The position numbers and the translations under genes were made by a program. DNA of 64,000 nucleotides from an uncultured Erysipelotrichaceae bacterium (GTDB taxonomy: Bacteria > Bacillota_I > Bacilli_A > Erysipelotrichales > Erysipelotrichaceae). How positions within the stretch are numbered: position 1 is the stretch's first letter; the number at the start of each line of letters is the position of its first letter. The notes beneath the pieces are model-generated. The model did not search any database, was not told where the DNA came from, and worked only from the letters and a program-made list of their open reading frames with translations. Location: the NCBI GenBank assembly GCA_902786245.1, contig CADABS010000006.1, positions 1-64,000 of the forward strand, written 5' to 3'. Shown one piece after another: positions 7,900-16,954 of the stretch.

Positions 7900-10383
7900 T
7901 CATCTCATAACCGAATAACTGACATATCCGCCCCGCAGATCATAGCTGTCCGTGCTTCTCTGCGACCAGAGCGTATCAATGGAATACCAGCCGTTCTTCC
8001 AGGGCATACCCGGATCTCTGACATACGTCTTTCCGCCGGAACTGCCATACAGAACAATACTGTGGGTATTACTCTGCACCGGGGTGCCGATATACTGGTA
8101 ATTCACATACAGGACAATGACTTTGCCTCTGGCCAGCTCTGCTTTCAGATCTCCGATCGTTCCGATTGCCTTGCTGGAAGCGTTCCAGGCAGATACCGCT
8201 GCCGGTATCGCCGCACCGCTTGATCCGCAGATGATCCGGTTGTATTCCTGCGTATTGTTATACAGCCAGGAACCGACTTCATTCGGCAGAACCGATCTGT
8301 TCAGCGCTCCCGACAATGCCATCGCAATCGATGTCGGCGAGCATCCCGATTCTCCCAGTGTCCACGCCCCGAAACGTGTACCGCTCCAGCGGCTGTCCGT
8401 CTGTGTATAGAAAGGCACATTATACGAGAGCGCCTGGCCGACCGTAATTCCGTAGCTTCCGCACAGAGACTTGAACTCCGGCGAATAGACAAAATTCATG
8501 ATCATCTGACTGCGGCTGGTACCGCCTGCCATCTTCTCCGCCCACCAGCTGACTTCCGAGCTCTTTGCCTCACGGCCCAGAACTCCCCTGTACAGTGCTT
8601 TGATGTATTCCTTATTGTTCAGCCCGAGATTGTTCATCTCCTGGCTGGAATAGAATGCATAGGCAATCTGCGCACCGCTGACCGCATGTGCATTCAGCTG
8701 CTTCGTCCAGTTATTCAGACCGGACACATCATACCTTCTGCCGAAACAGTTCCTGTACAGTCTGGCAACGAATTTCGTGATTCTTGCATTCATATCCCTG
8801 GGTTCGGATACGGATATTCTTCCTGCTATGACCCCATAGTTCCGGCACAGTCCCAGAAATTCCTGGGATCCGACAAATCCCTGCAGAACTGCGTTTCTGG
8901 TCATGCCTGCATCCAGGCATCCGGTCCAGTTCGCATTTCCGGAGGAATCCGGTTCACGGTCCAGCATTGTCCGGTAGGCAAGACGTACAAGTGCTTTATT
9001 GGACAGGTTCCGGTTATTCATTTCCGTGCTGTTGAAGAAACTTTTCACGACATCTGCCGCTGTCATCCTTCCGGCATTGATCTGTCTGCACCAGTTGTTC
9101 AGACCGCCTGTATCCGGCTTTCTCTCAAGACAGTTCTGATACAGCCTGGTCACAAACCTTGTAACATTCAGATTGCTGTCACGGGCTTCACTCAGAGAAA
9201 CTCTTCCTTTTTCGACATGATAGCTGCTGCACAGGTTTGCAAATTCCGCAGAATTCGTCAATGCGGCAATGACATAGTCATACGAAGCTCCGCCGTTCAA
9301 TGCACTGACATTCTTATTCAGGCCGCCGGCATCTGCTTCTCTCTGCATGACCGTCTGATAGGCCTTTTTGACAAAATCCGTATTGGAAATCGAAGGGTTC
9401 TTCTTTACAAGGTCCCACAGCATCGACCGTACCATCGCCGCAGCGGTTGCCTTTTTACTGCGCAGCTGATCTGCCCATGCACGTATATCCTTGTCTGATA
9501 AGGGCGTACTGCCGTTTGCGGACAGGTACACCATCTTCTCAGCACCTGTATAGGAAGGCTTCTTTACAATTGCGTAATTATGCGATAATACGTCTTCTTC
9601 GGATGTTTCTTCCGGTTCAACCTCATCCGTATCCTTCTCTTTTTTCTGATTCTTCTTTTTCTCCGCAGTCTTTTTATCTTCTGTCTTTTCTTCAATGACC
9701 TCTTCCGTCACTTCGGAATCTTCCGGTTCTTCATCATCGACTGCCTCTTTAGGTTCTGCATCGGTTTCTGCAGCGATATCCTCATCATCCGTCTCTTCTT
9801 CATTGATTATTTCAGGTTCTGTATCTTCCTCATCTTCTGTTTTTTCATCGGCAGATTGTTCTTCTTCAATGACTTCTGTTTCTTCATCAATAACTGTTTC
9901 CGAAGACTCTTCTGCAGGTACTTCCGGTTCTTCTGTCTCTTCTTCAATGACTTCTTCCGGCTGTTCTGTTTCTTCTTCAGCTGCTTCGGTATCTTCCGGC
10001 TCTTCATCAATGACCGGTTCTGACGGTTCTTCAGCTGCTTCGGTATCTTCCGGCTCTTCATCAATGACCGGTTCTGACGGTTCTTCAGCTGTTTCTTCCG
10101 GTTCTTCTGATTCTTCATCAATGACCGTTTCTTCCGATACAGCCGGCTGATCCGTTTCTTCCTCTGCGATTATTTTAGGCTGCTCCGCTGCTGTATCTTC
10201 TTCAGGTACAGTCTGTTCCACAGCCGTTTCTTCAATCATTTCCTCATTGATTTCGGAATCGGCTGTTTCCGTCTGCTCGGCTGTCTCTTCAGTTCCGGTC
10301 AGTACCGGTTCTTCCGCATTGATATACATTGTCTGCTGTCCCAGCAATAAAACAGCAAGAAAGACAGAAATCCCCTTTTTCAT
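7900..10383 (-). CDS. Secreted C39-like cysteine peptidase with acidic repeats and five DUF4214 units
   Basis: An 827-aa protein: signal peptide (MKKGISVFLAVLLLGQQTMY), a long Glu/Thr/Pro-rich acidic region to about residue 265 with an 18-aa tandem duplication, then five DUF4214 units (VMQREADAGGL, CLERKPDTGGL, MLDREPDSSGN, CFGRRYDVSGL, VLGREAKSSEV), and a C-terminal papain-fold peptidase_C39-like domain. Likely catalytic residues are Cys681 (GESGCSPTS), His774 (NTHSIVLYG) and Asp790 (VRDPGMPW). It probably acts on surface proteins or peptides. ATG 10383 is preferred because GGGGTGA and the signal peptide follow the promoter at 10408-10435. Single-gene unit with its own terminator. Mode of anchoring unknown: no LPXTG is seen. 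Confidence 0.88.
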   Translation of the reverse strand: MKKGISVFLAVLLLGQQTMYINAEEPVLTGTEETAEQTETADSEINEEMIEETAVEQTVPEEDTAAEQPKIIAEEETDQPAVSEETVIDEESEEPEETAEEPSEPVIDEEPEDTEAAEEPSEPVIDEEPEDTEAAEEETEQPEEVIEEETEEPEVPAEESSETVIDEETEVIEEEQSADEKTEDEEDTEPEIINEEETDDEDIAAETDAEPKEAVDDEEPEDSEVTEEVIEEKTEDKKTAEKKKNQKKEKDTDEVEPEETSEEDVLSHNYAIVKKPSYTGAEKMVYLSANGSTPLSDKDIRAWADQLRSKKATAAAMVRSMLWDLVKKNPSISNTDFVKKAYQTVMQREADAGGLNKNVSALNGGASYDYVIAALTNSAEFANLCSSYHVEKGRVSLSEARDSNLNVTRFVTRLYQNCLERKPDTGGLNNWCRQINAGRMTAADVVKSFFNSTEMNNRNLSNKALVRLAYRTMLDREPDSSGNANWTGCLDAGMTRNAVLQGFVGSQEFLGLCRNYGVIAGRISVSEPRDMNARITKFVARLYRNCFGRRYDVSGLNNWTKQLNAHAVSGAQIAYAFYSSQEMNNLGLNNKEYIKALYRGVLGREAKSSEVSWWAEKMAGGTSRSQMIMNFVYSPEFKSLCGSYGITVGQALSYNVPFYTQTDSRWSGTRFGAWTLGESGCSPTSIAMALSGALNRSVLPNEVGSWLYNNTQEYNRIICGSSGAAIPAAVSAWNASSKAIGTIGDLKAELARGKVIVLYVNYQYIGTPVQSNTHSIVLYGSSGGKTYVRDPGMPWKNGWYSIDTLWSQRSTDSYDLRGGYVSYSVMR
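9973..10091. repeat. 54-bp tandem repeat coding for an acidic 18-aa unit
   Basis: Two perfect 54-bp copies (9973-10026, 10027-10080) and the start of a third. They encode EEPEDTEAA/EEPSEPVID type units of the acidic region. In-frame length variation by slippage or recombination is plausible. Confidence 0.85.
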
Positions 10384-10407
10384 GTCTATCACCCCACACA
10401 AATAACA

Positions 10408-10435
10408 ATTATATGTCAATGTAAATATTTGTTAA
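10408..10435 (-). promoter_or_regulatory. Promoter of the DUF4214/C39 gene
   Basis: Minus strand TTAACA (-35), 16-base spacer, TATAAT (-10), 25 bases before the ATG at 10383. Confidence 0.65.
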
Positions 10436-10487
10436 TTATAATTATATGTTTCTTCCTTATTATAAAAGAAAAAGGGCATCCGCCCTT

Positions 10488-11591
10488 TCAGTGATATAAC
10501 GCATACAGGTCATCCGCACTGTGGATGCCATATGCATGCAGATCCAGTTTCGAACAGTCGCCTGTAACCTGCCGGTACCAGTCCATCGTTTCTCTGATCC
10601 GCGGCACATCCGCATGCAGGATTTCTGCCAATCCTTCCAGAATTGCCAGACCGTACGGGAAATCCGCCGTAAAGTACCTTGACTTGAAATCCGGGATCCA
10701 GCCGTTTTCCACCTGGATCATCGGCGATGTCAGATTGTGCAGACTCCGGATACTGCTCAGCTTCGCCGTCATCTTTTCCACCGTATCGCTTTCGTAATGC
10801 AGTTTCAGGGAGCGGACATTGGTCAGATCCATCTGATCCAGCATCCGGCACATATTCTGCAGTTCTCCGTCGCATGCGATCATCAGTTCGGATGACGCAT
10901 CCGACCATTCCCCATAGAACAGAGGATTGCGGTCATAGACCTTCCCCGGTACATAATCCGCAAACAGTGTTCTCAGCCGTGTTGTATGCAGGATCGGATT
11001 GCTCGGAGTCAACGTAACGCTCAGATAATTCGGAAGGGATACACAGGGAATGCCCCAGAGATATGACATGAACTCTGCGATAGCGCCTGCTTCAGCGGAA
11101 GGAATGGAGCCGACATAGAGACAGTCTCTCAGACCTTCACAGCGTACACGCTTTCCATACTGTTCCAGTCTTGCGACAGAAGGAACTCTCTGCAGACCGC
11201 ACAGCACTGCGCCTTTTTTCATGCATTCCCGGAACGAGAATTCTGCTCCGCCGGTACCCGGGATCACACAGATCATCAGTCCTTCCCGTACATACGGAAG
11301 GATCGTATCCGACAGATCCTTTAACATAAATGCCGGATAGGTCACAAACAGGATCCCGCTTTCCGCAAGTGCTTCTTTCGGGTCAGAAGTGATTTTCTTC
11401 AGAATACCTTTGGTCACATTGTCATTTTCATCGACGATTTCCAGTTCTGTGCTGAACTTTTCAGGCTTATTGGACCACATGGTCACTTCATAGCCCTTCG
11501 ACGCACATGTACAGGCAAACTGTGTACCGATATTGCCGCCGCCGACAACCGTGACCTTCAGGTTTGTTGGATTGAATCTGTCCTCCGGCAT
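10488..11591 (-). CDS. Opine (octopine/nopaline) dehydrogenase-family enzyme
   Basis: A 367-aa protein with an N-terminal NAD(P)-binding fold (VTVVGGGNIGTQFACTCASKG) and a C-terminal helical domain of the NAD/NADP octopine/nopaline dehydrogenase family (LPNYLSVTLTPSNPILHTTR contains the conserved N-P-x-x-H region with the catalytic His). Such enzymes reductively condense an amino acid with a 2-oxo acid. It lies 23 bases after the YidC-fusion gene and is the last gene of a three-gene operon (15715 to 10488), so it probably makes an N-carboxyalkyl amino acid or similar group for a surface polymer (inference). Substrate unknown. Confidence 0.85.
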   Translation of the reverse strand: MPEDRFNPTNLKVTVVGGGNIGTQFACTCASKGYEVTMWSNKPEKFSTELEIVDENDNVTKGILKKITSDPKEALAESGILFVTYPAFMLKDLSDTILPYVREGLMICVIPGTGGAEFSFRECMKKGAVLCGLQRVPSVARLEQYGKRVRCEGLRDCLYVGSIPSAEAGAIAEFMSYLWGIPCVSLPNYLSVTLTPSNPILHTTRLRTLFADYVPGKVYDRNPLFYGEWSDASSELMIACDGELQNMCRMLDQMDLTNVRSLKLHYESDTVEKMTAKLSSIRSLHNLTSPMIQVENGWIPDFKSRYFTADFPYGLAILEGLAEILHADVPRIRETMDWYRQVTGDCSKLDLHAYGIHSADDLYALYH

Positions 11592-11614
11592 ACTTTTATT
11601 CCTTTCCGCAAAGA

Positions 11615-13651
11615 CTATTTCTTTGCTTTGACTTTCAGATTCTTCGCGCCCGGTGTCCGGATCTGACGCTTTCTTTCACCGCGGATACCGGACTTCTTTT
11701 TCTCCGTTTCCGCATTCTCCGGTATCTCTGCAGGGATCTCTGCCGGGATTTCTTCCGGCATTTCCTGCTTCAGGGCAAGATTCTGCAATGTCCGGATAAT
11801 GAACTTTCCGCCTGCCTCAGCAGAATGATCCAGATTGTACAGATATTTATGCGCCAGCATATCGATCCGCTGGTGATATTCTCTGGAATGATCCAGCAGA
11901 TACTGAACTGTTTCTGCTGTACGGTCCAGTTCGTCCAGTTTCAGATTCTTTCCGAGTTCGCTCCTAAGCAGAATATTCAGCGGCACGACATCGATCTTCT
12001 GGTATTCCGGATTCATGACTTTCATCGGTGTATCGATAAACAGAATCGGACGCAGTGTCGTAAACGCGTATTCCCAGCAGATACCGGACCAGTCGGTGAT
12101 CAGAAGATCTGCCTCCAGGATCGGGTTGTTGGAAGAGAAATCCGTCTGGATCTCAATACCCTGCGGCTCATAGATTTCTTTCAGATGCGCCATGTACTCC
12201 TGTTTCAGACGTACTTCCTGGGGATGGGGACGGACGATGACTTCATAGTCCTTTCCCTTCAGTTGATCCAGGAGCTTTTCCAGACAGCTGTCGATAATGT
12301 TATCTGCCTGCCACGAAGGTGCAATCAGGATCTTCTTTTTCTGATTGACCGTATGCGATGTTCTGTTATATTCAGCCCGCATCTCATCGATCAGCGGATA
12401 GCCGACATCCACCAGCGTCTTATGCGGAAGATCATATGCGATCTCCGTCTGTTCGACTTCTTCCCGCTGGTGCGGACCGGAATTGAACACCACATCGAAG
12501 TGGTCCAGGCATCCGGTACGCTGGGTCATATTGACAGAACCCATACCGTGCTGGACATACACATACTTTACATCAGCCCGCACATAGCTGCGCTTGATAT
12601 GATAATTCTCCAGATCCGGCATGGTCATGACGACCATCTGCGCATCCATCTTCATCATCAGCGTAATCAGCTTATTGTCTCCGATATAGTACGGAATGAT
12701 ACGGTCATTCTTCTTTGCCATCTCAAAGATGGCATCTTTGGGATCGCTGGTCACATAATGGATCGGAATCCGGGAATTCTCCAGAATGTATTCAATAAAT
12801 CCCTTGAAATACTTATAGAAACCGCTCCGTTCCGAATAGAAGACAAGATGCTTGTTATCCGTCTGGAAGAAACGCTTGTAATCCGCCCGTTCCCGTTTTC
12901 TTGTCTCCGAGAAATACGATTCCTTCTTCTTGTCACCGACACCCTGGATACTGGCAAGGGCTTTTCTGCTTTCTTCCAGCTTATCGTAATCAACGAATCT
13001 TCTCGGCTTGATAATGAAATTCAGAATATACATCTGGGCAACCGCAAAGAGATTGCTGAAGACCCAGTACAGCGCAACACCGATCGATACGCCCCAGCCG
13101 AGATACAGCGACAAGCCGACCGAGAACAGCATCGTACCGTATTTGTTCCATTTCGACTGTTCATGCTGGAGGACATTGCTCGCATTCTGGGCAACGCTCA
13201 GCACCAGTGAAGACAGACCGGCAATGATCGGCGACCAGATATACTGCAGACCGGCTCTGCTCGGAACCGTTGATAAATCCACGCCGAGGAATGTCATATC
13301 AATAGCCGGATTATTGATTCCCGACCGGATCGCTGCGGTAACCCCCAGCAACAGCAGTATCTGCATTGCCAGAGGAACCATCGAAAGCAGCGGATGATAT
13401 CCCTTTTCTTTGAACAGCGCATTCTGCGCTTCGCCCAGTTCATCTTTCTGACCGTAGTATCTGACCTTCAGAAAGTTTACATCCGGCTGGATCTTGATCA
13501 TCGTAATGGAATTGAAATATGTCCACAGTGAAACCGGCAGAAGAAGAATTTTACTCAGAAACGTAAACAGGATAATGGCAAGTCCGTAATTTCCGCAGAT
13601 GCCATAACACCAGTTCATGATTCCGCCCAGTATGTCATAGATATAGCTCAC
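11615..13651 (-). CDS. YidC/Oxa1 domain fused to CDP-glycerol glycerophosphotransferase-like domain
   Basis: A 678-aa fusion. Residues 1-220 form a YidC/Oxa1 insertase domain with five hydrophobic helices, and Lys34 (FTFLSKILLLPV) sits where YidC has its groove arginine. Residues about 265-600 form a TagB/TagF-type CDP-glycerol:polyglycerophosphate transferase with His368 (YVQHGMGS), RPHP at 474-477 and TDWSG at 519-523, the family's catalytic and nucleotide-binding motifs. A basic tail (about 650-678) could hold it to the membrane. It would polymerise or transfer polyol-phosphate units at the inner face of the membrane. The start codon is GTG with GGAAGG upstream. It sits 15 bases after the phosphatase-superfamily gene. 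Confidence 0.93.
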   Translation of the reverse strand: MSYIYDILGGIMNWCYGICGNYGLAIILFTFLSKILLLPVSLWTYFNSITMIKIQPDVNFLKVRYYGQKDELGEAQNALFKEKGYHPLLSMVPLAMQILLLLGVTAAIRSGINNPAIDMTFLGVDLSTVPSRAGLQYIWSPIIAGLSSLVLSVAQNASNVLQHEQSKWNKYGTMLFSVGLSLYLGWGVSIGVALYWVFSNLFAVAQMYILNFIIKPRRFVDYDKLEESRKALASIQGVGDKKKESYFSETRKRERADYKRFFQTDNKHLVFYSERSGFYKYFKGFIEYILENSRIPIHYVTSDPKDAIFEMAKKNDRIIPYYIGDNKLITLMMKMDAQMVVMTMPDLENYHIKRSYVRADVKYVYVQHGMGSVNMTQRTGCLDHFDVVFNSGPHQREEVEQTEIAYDLPHKTLVDVGYPLIDEMRAEYNRTSHTVNQKKKILIAPSWQADNIIDSCLEKLLDQLKGKDYEVIVRPHPQEVRLKQEYMAHLKEIYEPQGIEIQTDFSSNNPILEADLLITDWSGICWEYAFTTLRPILFIDTPMKVMNPEYQKIDVVPLNILLRSELGKNLKLDELDRTAETVQYLLDHSREYHQRIDMLAHKYLYNLDHSAEAGGKFIIRTLQNLALKQEMPEEIPAEIPAEIPENAETEKKKSGIRGERKRQIRTPGAKNLKVKAKK

Positions 13652-13666
13652 GAAACTTACCTTCCT

Positions 13667-15715
13667 TTATTTTTTACTCACATAGGAATCTTCCAGCGAA
13701 TAGCTGACGTTCCATATATCCCTTGCATCGCCGTAGAACGTAATCACCGAAATCGAAGACTCCTGGAAGACCGGTTCATCCGGGAAGGTGATTCTTGTGA
13801 CATTCACGCTGTTCACCGCATGTCTTCTGGTTCTCACCTCATACGGATCGACATCAAACAGCGTTTCGCCGTATCTTGGATCATCCTCTCCCAGCAGAGA
13901 CTTCGCATAGGTATTGTACAGATTGTCAAAGGTTACCGGTGCACTGTTGATGATCAGATCATCCTGTTCCGTATCGGGCATCTTGACCAGGATCGTCGGG
14001 TTCTGGAAATACTGCACACCGCCGTGATCCGCCGTAATAATAATTGTGCTGGAATCGTAGATGCCCTGTTCCTTCATGTTCTCGATAATCTCGAAGCAGA
14101 TCTTCATGCATCCCTGCATCTGCCGCAGATGATTCTCGGTAGAACTTTCCATCTCTTCGTATTCCGCATTTTCATTCATCGTGTACGGACCATGGGCACC
14201 GAACAGATGATAGAACGTAAACGTCGGTTCATCATATACCGGATGGATGCCGGAATTCACGAAATCCTGATAGAACTGCGGGTCATTCGTTACATACTGC
14301 TCGCCGTTCTCCGTCGTTGTAATACCCGTATACTGCGTCAGCGGATTGTTGGAAAGTTCAAAGTACTTCTTCCATTTCATCGGTGCCGCAAAATATGCCG
14401 CAATCTGGTACAGACCTCTGGCAAAACCTTCCTCCGAAGTAATGCTGTAGCTGTATTCCAGCGGGATGACATTGTCGATTTCATCAAAATTTGCATATTT
14501 GATGAAATCCATATCACCCGTAAAGATACGTGTCCGCACACCTGCTTTGGCAAAATCATCGATCATCGTCGATTCTTCATATGCATGTTTCCAGTAATCA
14601 TCCATCGACCATGCCGGATCATATTCCACACCCGTCAGCATATACGGAACACCCAGCGAAGTCGGTGCAGCACCGGCAACGGCATTATTGAAGAAAGTAA
14701 AATCCTTCAGCTGCTGGCTGTAGTATTCATCCCAGGCAAAGTTGTTTTCAAACCAGACTGCGTCCAGCGTATCCACCAGAATGACGACCGTATTCTTACT
14801 GGCAGAAAGATCGAATTCATTGTTTTTGGTAATGTAGTAATCCTTGTTTTTCGTGCTGACCGTCGTACGGTCCATATAGGTCAGAGTGACGATCTGGGTT
14901 GCACACAGAATGAAGCATACCAGCCGGATGATGACTTTCGAAGTCTTCCTGAAGATCAGCGCAAGAACCGGAAAAGCAATCATCATCGCCGTCCAGAAAA
15001 CCGTACTGGTCTTTGTGCTTTCCGCAAAGCGCGACCAGTCGACTGCCATGCCGTTGAAAGACGGCAGTACCGGATTCAGGAAATTGCCCTGTACATACAG
15101 ACAGATCGTAAATGCGAAGCAGACGGCGGAAAGCAGATGGCAGGCAAAGTCATTCATGACGATCGACAGACCGATCGAGATTGCCAGTGCAATCACCGCA
15201 TATTTTTCCAGAATCGGCAGAACCTGTTCATAGCCGACCAGGAATTCGTCAATATTTCCCAGGAAAAGCGTACTGGGCATGAAGATGCCGAAGGTGACGA
15301 CAAACAGGGCTATGACCGGCACAAATTCCGTTAAACGGTCCATCCAGGCAAAAGATACTTTCAGCGTTTTCTTCTTTGTTTCGGATTCCGGCACCGCCTG
15401 TGCCTTCATCATCCGGACTTCCTGCAATCTTGTCAGCGCTTCTTCGTCATTCTCTTCGAAGAGGATCTCATCCGGTTCTGTCTTCCGGTTGCGGTTTGCC
15501 CATTTCGAGTTTTTGAACAGGGCATTTTTCATCCGCCGCCAGTACAGACCGAAGACCGTACCCAGACCGATTGCCACACCGGCTACCGCCTGGATCGCAT
15601 AGGTCATGACCGAAGGATCGATATATGCATGTACCGGTCTGGTCATAAACAGGAACATGAAGAAGATAAAATAGATATGTTTTATTAATAAAGGAAGCCT
15701 TTTCCTCATCCGCAT
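13667..15715 (-). CDS. Membrane-anchored alkaline phosphatase/sulfatase-superfamily protein
   Basis: A 682-aa protein with an N-terminal helix, a YIDPSVMTYAIQ stretch like that often found at the start of surface-polysaccharide proteins, four or more further membrane segments (to about 285), and an extracytoplasmic sulfatase-fold domain. Metal/nucleophile motifs are VVILVDTLDAVW (Asp and Thr nucleophile position), HLFGAHGPY and ITADHGG. This is the architecture of LtaS, EptA or OpgB-like phosphotransferases and hydrolases, so it may add or remove a phospho-group on an exported polymer. First gene of the operon with the YidC fusion and opine dehydrogenase. Distinct from LtaS proper in motif spacing; reaction uncertain. 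Confidence 0.8.
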   Translation of the reverse strand: MRMRKRLPLLIKHIYFIFFMFLFMTRPVHAYIDPSVMTYAIQAVAGVAIGLGTVFGLYWRRMKNALFKNSKWANRNRKTEPDEILFEENDEEALTRLQEVRMMKAQAVPESETKKKTLKVSFAWMDRLTEFVPVIALFVVTFGIFMPSTLFLGNIDEFLVGYEQVLPILEKYAVIALAISIGLSIVMNDFACHLLSAVCFAFTICLYVQGNFLNPVLPSFNGMAVDWSRFAESTKTSTVFWTAMMIAFPVLALIFRKTSKVIIRLVCFILCATQIVTLTYMDRTTVSTKNKDYYITKNNEFDLSASKNTVVILVDTLDAVWFENNFAWDEYYSQQLKDFTFFNNAVAGAAPTSLGVPYMLTGVEYDPAWSMDDYWKHAYEESTMIDDFAKAGVRTRIFTGDMDFIKYANFDEIDNVIPLEYSYSITSEEGFARGLYQIAAYFAAPMKWKKYFELSNNPLTQYTGITTTENGEQYVTNDPQFYQDFVNSGIHPVYDEPTFTFYHLFGAHGPYTMNENAEYEEMESSTENHLRQMQGCMKICFEIIENMKEQGIYDSSTIIITADHGGVQYFQNPTILVKMPDTEQDDLIINSAPVTFDNLYNTYAKSLLGEDDPRYGETLFDVDPYEVRTRRHAVNSVNVTRITFPDEPVFQESSISVITFYGDARDIWNVSYSLEDSYVSKK

Positions 15716-15774
15716 AACGCTCTGCCTCTCAGATATACTGAAAACATCTCTGAATACGTATTTTCAGCATATCG

Positions 15775-15803
15775 ATTATAAGTGTTTTCACATTCCATGG
15801 CAA
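15775..15803 (-). promoter_or_regulatory. Promoter of the phosphatase/YidC-fusion/opine dehydrogenase operon
   Basis: Minus strand TTGCCA, 18-base spacer, TATAAT, about 60 bases before the ATG at 15715. A CTGAAAA/TTTTCAG inverted repeat lies in the leader (about 15738-15766). Confidence 0.65.
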
Positions 15804-15853
15804 CAAACATGGATTTACAGATGCCATTTTTTATCCGCACCTGTCTGCATGGT

Positions 15854-15880
15854 CAAAAAAACAGGATTTTTCAATCCTGC
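15854..15880 (-). terminator. Terminator of the long glycan operon
   Basis: A CAGGATT/AATCCTG stem followed on the minus strand by seven T residues, directly after the stop at 15881. Confidence 0.85.
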
Positions 15881-16954
15881 TCAGTGATTTGCGATGAATT
15901 CTGACAGTATATCCAGGAACTGCTTCTTGATCCTGTCATTGTCAAAGTCCTTCAGCCGCTCTTTTCCGCTCTCGATCATCTGCTTTCTGAGTTTCTGATC
16001 CGATACTGCCAGATGGATCGCTTCCGAGACGACCCGGGGATCCTTGTCTTTGAGCAGGATGCCCGCACCGTTCAGCGTTTCACCGACCGCAGTGCTGTCA
16101 TAGGCAATGATCGGCACATTGAAATACATTGCCTCGACAAGCGGAACGCAGAAGCCTTCATGCTCGCTCATGCATACAAATACATCTGCCAGATGATAAT
16201 ATGCCAGGATATGGCTGAACGGCACATGTCCGGTGAAGATGACATCGTCCAGATCGAGCTGCTCCGCATACAGCTGCAGTTTTTTCCCGTATTCATCCTT
16301 CTTGTCCATACTGCCGACAATAAACAGCCTGGACTTCGGATTGACATAGGTCTTGTACATATAGAAAGCAGAAATGATATCTTCCTGTTTCTTGTTCGGT
16401 GCAATTCTGCCGGTAAACAGAATATTCGTATAGCCGTCATCTTTATACTGATCGATGACGGACTGTTCCGGTGTCTTTGCATAATCTTCGAATTTGATCA
16501 GGATCGGAAGAACCTTGATATCTGTTTTATAGCCCAGATGCATCAGATCGTTTCTGTTGAAATTTGAATCCGCAATGCACAGATCCGGCACATCCGCAAA
16601 GGCTTTGACTTCTTCGATGCCGGTTCTGCACAGATTCGCAAGATTCTTGTTATACGGTTCAAAGAAATGCGCCGGCGTGACATTGTGATAGACAACGATT
16701 TTCTTCGCATTGGCATGTCTGACCGTATTCCCGATATTGGAGCCGATGGACATATGATAGATGATCACATCCTCCGGTCTTTCACCGTATTCACTGTAGC
16801 TGTGCACGGTTCCCTTCGGCAGACGCGGATCAATATTCTCCGCATAGATCTCTGTTTCGTATCCGGCGGATTCCAGCGCATCTTTCAGCGCAATCGTATC
16901 GTTTCCGACAGCGTCGCCATAGGCCATTGTCGGCAGCATCTGTACTACTCTCAT
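15881..16954 (-). CDS. Glycosyltransferase family 4-type
   Basis: A 357-aa GT-B retaining glycosyltransferase. The C-terminal nucleotide-sugar domain has LFTGRIAPNKKQEDII, FTGHVPFSHILAYYHLAD and the E-x7-E motif in EHEGFCVPLVEAMYF. Likely donor is GDP-mannose or GDP-rhamnose, because the same operon makes it (inference). The ATG overlaps the stop of the upstream glycosyltransferase by 4 bases. Last gene of the operon, followed by a strong terminator. Confidence 0.88.
   Translation of the reverse strand: MRVVQMLPTMAYGDAVGNDTIALKDALESAGYETEIYAENIDPRLPKGTVHSYSEYGERPEDVIIYHMSIGSNIGNTVRHANAKKIVVYHNVTPAHFFEPYNKNLANLCRTGIEEVKAFADVPDLCIADSNFNRNDLMHLGYKTDIKVLPILIKFEDYAKTPEQSVIDQYKDDGYTNILFTGRIAPNKKQEDIISAFYMYKTYVNPKSRLFIVGSMDKKDEYGKKLQLYAEQLDLDDVIFTGHVPFSHILAYYHLADVFVCMSEHEGFCVPLVEAMYFNVPIIAYDSTAVGETLNGAGILLKDKDPRVVSEAIHLAVSDQKLRKQMIESGKERLKDFDNDRIKKQFLDILSEFIANH

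Noticed and set aside
9695-10150. Plus-strand Ser-rich open frame over the acidic repeats of the C39 gene
   Set aside because: It is the antisense of Glu codons (GAA/GAG read as TTC/CTC, TCT), so a composition artefact.
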